Shown: piece after piece, positions 63,686 to 64,000 of the stretch
How positions within the stretch are numbered: position 1 is the stretch's first letter
Layout of the letters: every line of letters begins with the position of its first letter
Source of the DNA: Myotis daubentonii
Taxonomy: Eukaryota > Chordata > Mammalia > Chiroptera > Vespertilionidae
Reading direction: 5' to 3'
Length of the DNA: 64,000 nucleotides
NCBI RefSeq assembly: GCF_963259705.1
Contig: NC_081841.1
Span: 90,223,063-90,287,062 of the forward strand
Notes under the pieces: model-generated
What the model saw: only the letters and a program-made list of their open reading frames with translations
Databases searched by the model: none
What the model was told of the DNA's origin: nothing
Position numbers and translations under genes: made by a program

Positions 63686-64000
63686 CTAGAGGCCCAGTGC
63701 ACACAATTTGTACATGGGGAGGGCGGGAAGGGTATGTCCCTCAGTCCAGCCTGCACTCTCTCCAAGCTGGGACTCCATGAGGGATGTCCGACTGCCCATT
63801 TAGGCCCGATCCTGATGTGGGATCTGGCCTAAATGGGCAGTCGGACATCCCTCTCACAATCCGGGACTGCTGGCTCCCAACTGCTCGCCTGCCTGCCTGA
63901 TTGCTTCTAACTGCTTCTGCCTGCCAGCCTGATCACCCCCTAACCTCTCCCCTGCCAGCCTGATTGATGCCTAATTACTCCCCTGCCGCCCCAATTGCCC
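63686..64000 (-). mobile_element. HeliBat-type Helitron, runs past window end, with perfect 28-bp inverted repeat
   Basis: Minus orientation: 3' CTAG at 63686, host A at 63685, gcccagtgcacacaatttgt inside; the 5' end is not in the window. Contains a perfect inverted repeat 63779-63806 / 63826-63853. It interrupts a mariner MITE. Confidence 0.86.

Larger units (their letters stand above)
62869..64000 (-). other. EEA1 intron, open to the right
   Basis: Two Helitrons in opposite orientation and a mariner remnant; the next upstream EEA1 exon is beyond the window. Confidence 0.85.

Overview
This window is mammalian nuclear DNA, most likely from a vespertilionid (vesper) bat. The evidence is the repeat content. 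There are more than ten tRNA-derived Ves SINEs, at least nine short HeliBat-type Helitrons (AT target, 5' TC, CTAG/CTAA 3' end preceded by a hairpin), three hAT elements with 8-bp target duplications that match the horizontally transferred SPIN family, two further hAT MITE families, mariner MITEs and very young LINE-1 sequence. This combination is known from vesper bats; the genus cannot be told from the sequence.

Two convergent protein-coding genes are present, both incomplete at their 5' ends. On the plus strand, 14 exons from 6271 to 49675 encode the last 514 residues of a Dbl-homology/pleckstrin-homology Rho guanine-nucleotide exchange factor, which I call PLEKHG7. On the minus strand, seven exons from 62868 down to 56005 encode the C-terminal 361 residues of EEA1 (early endosome antigen 1): coiled coil, Rab5-binding region and FYVE zinc finger. 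Every exon joins the next in a compatible phase with AG/GT borders. PLEKHG7 next to EEA1, tail to tail, is also the human chromosome 12q22 order as I recall it.

Layout: 1-6270 is the upstream/intron part of PLEKHG7. From 6271 to 49675 are its exons, with introns full of nested transposons: a HAL1-like half-LINE with an intact ORF1 at 8024-9350; MLT1-type MaLR LTRs; SPIN copies; and, at 43542-47735, a three-layer nest in which an L1 with an ORF2 frame open from its truncation point to the stop lies inside a Ves SINE that lies inside an older Ves SINE. From 49676 to about 52440 is the PLEKHG7 3' flank with one Helitron and an old L1. From about 52440 to 56004 is AT-rich unique DNA, probably the long EEA1 3'UTR. 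From 56005 to 64000 are EEA1 exons and introns with five Helitrons or Helitron pieces.

I found no convincing new multi-gene system. The points most worth a second look are: a (GT)22 tract 22 bases before the last PLEKHG7 exon, an arrangement like CFTR intron 8; a perfect 28-bp inverted repeat inside a Helitron at 63779-63853 that could be a microRNA precursor; a possible captured exon with a splice donor in the Helitron at 42200-42452; and an unidentified, well-formed minus-strand reading frame at 22884-23170.
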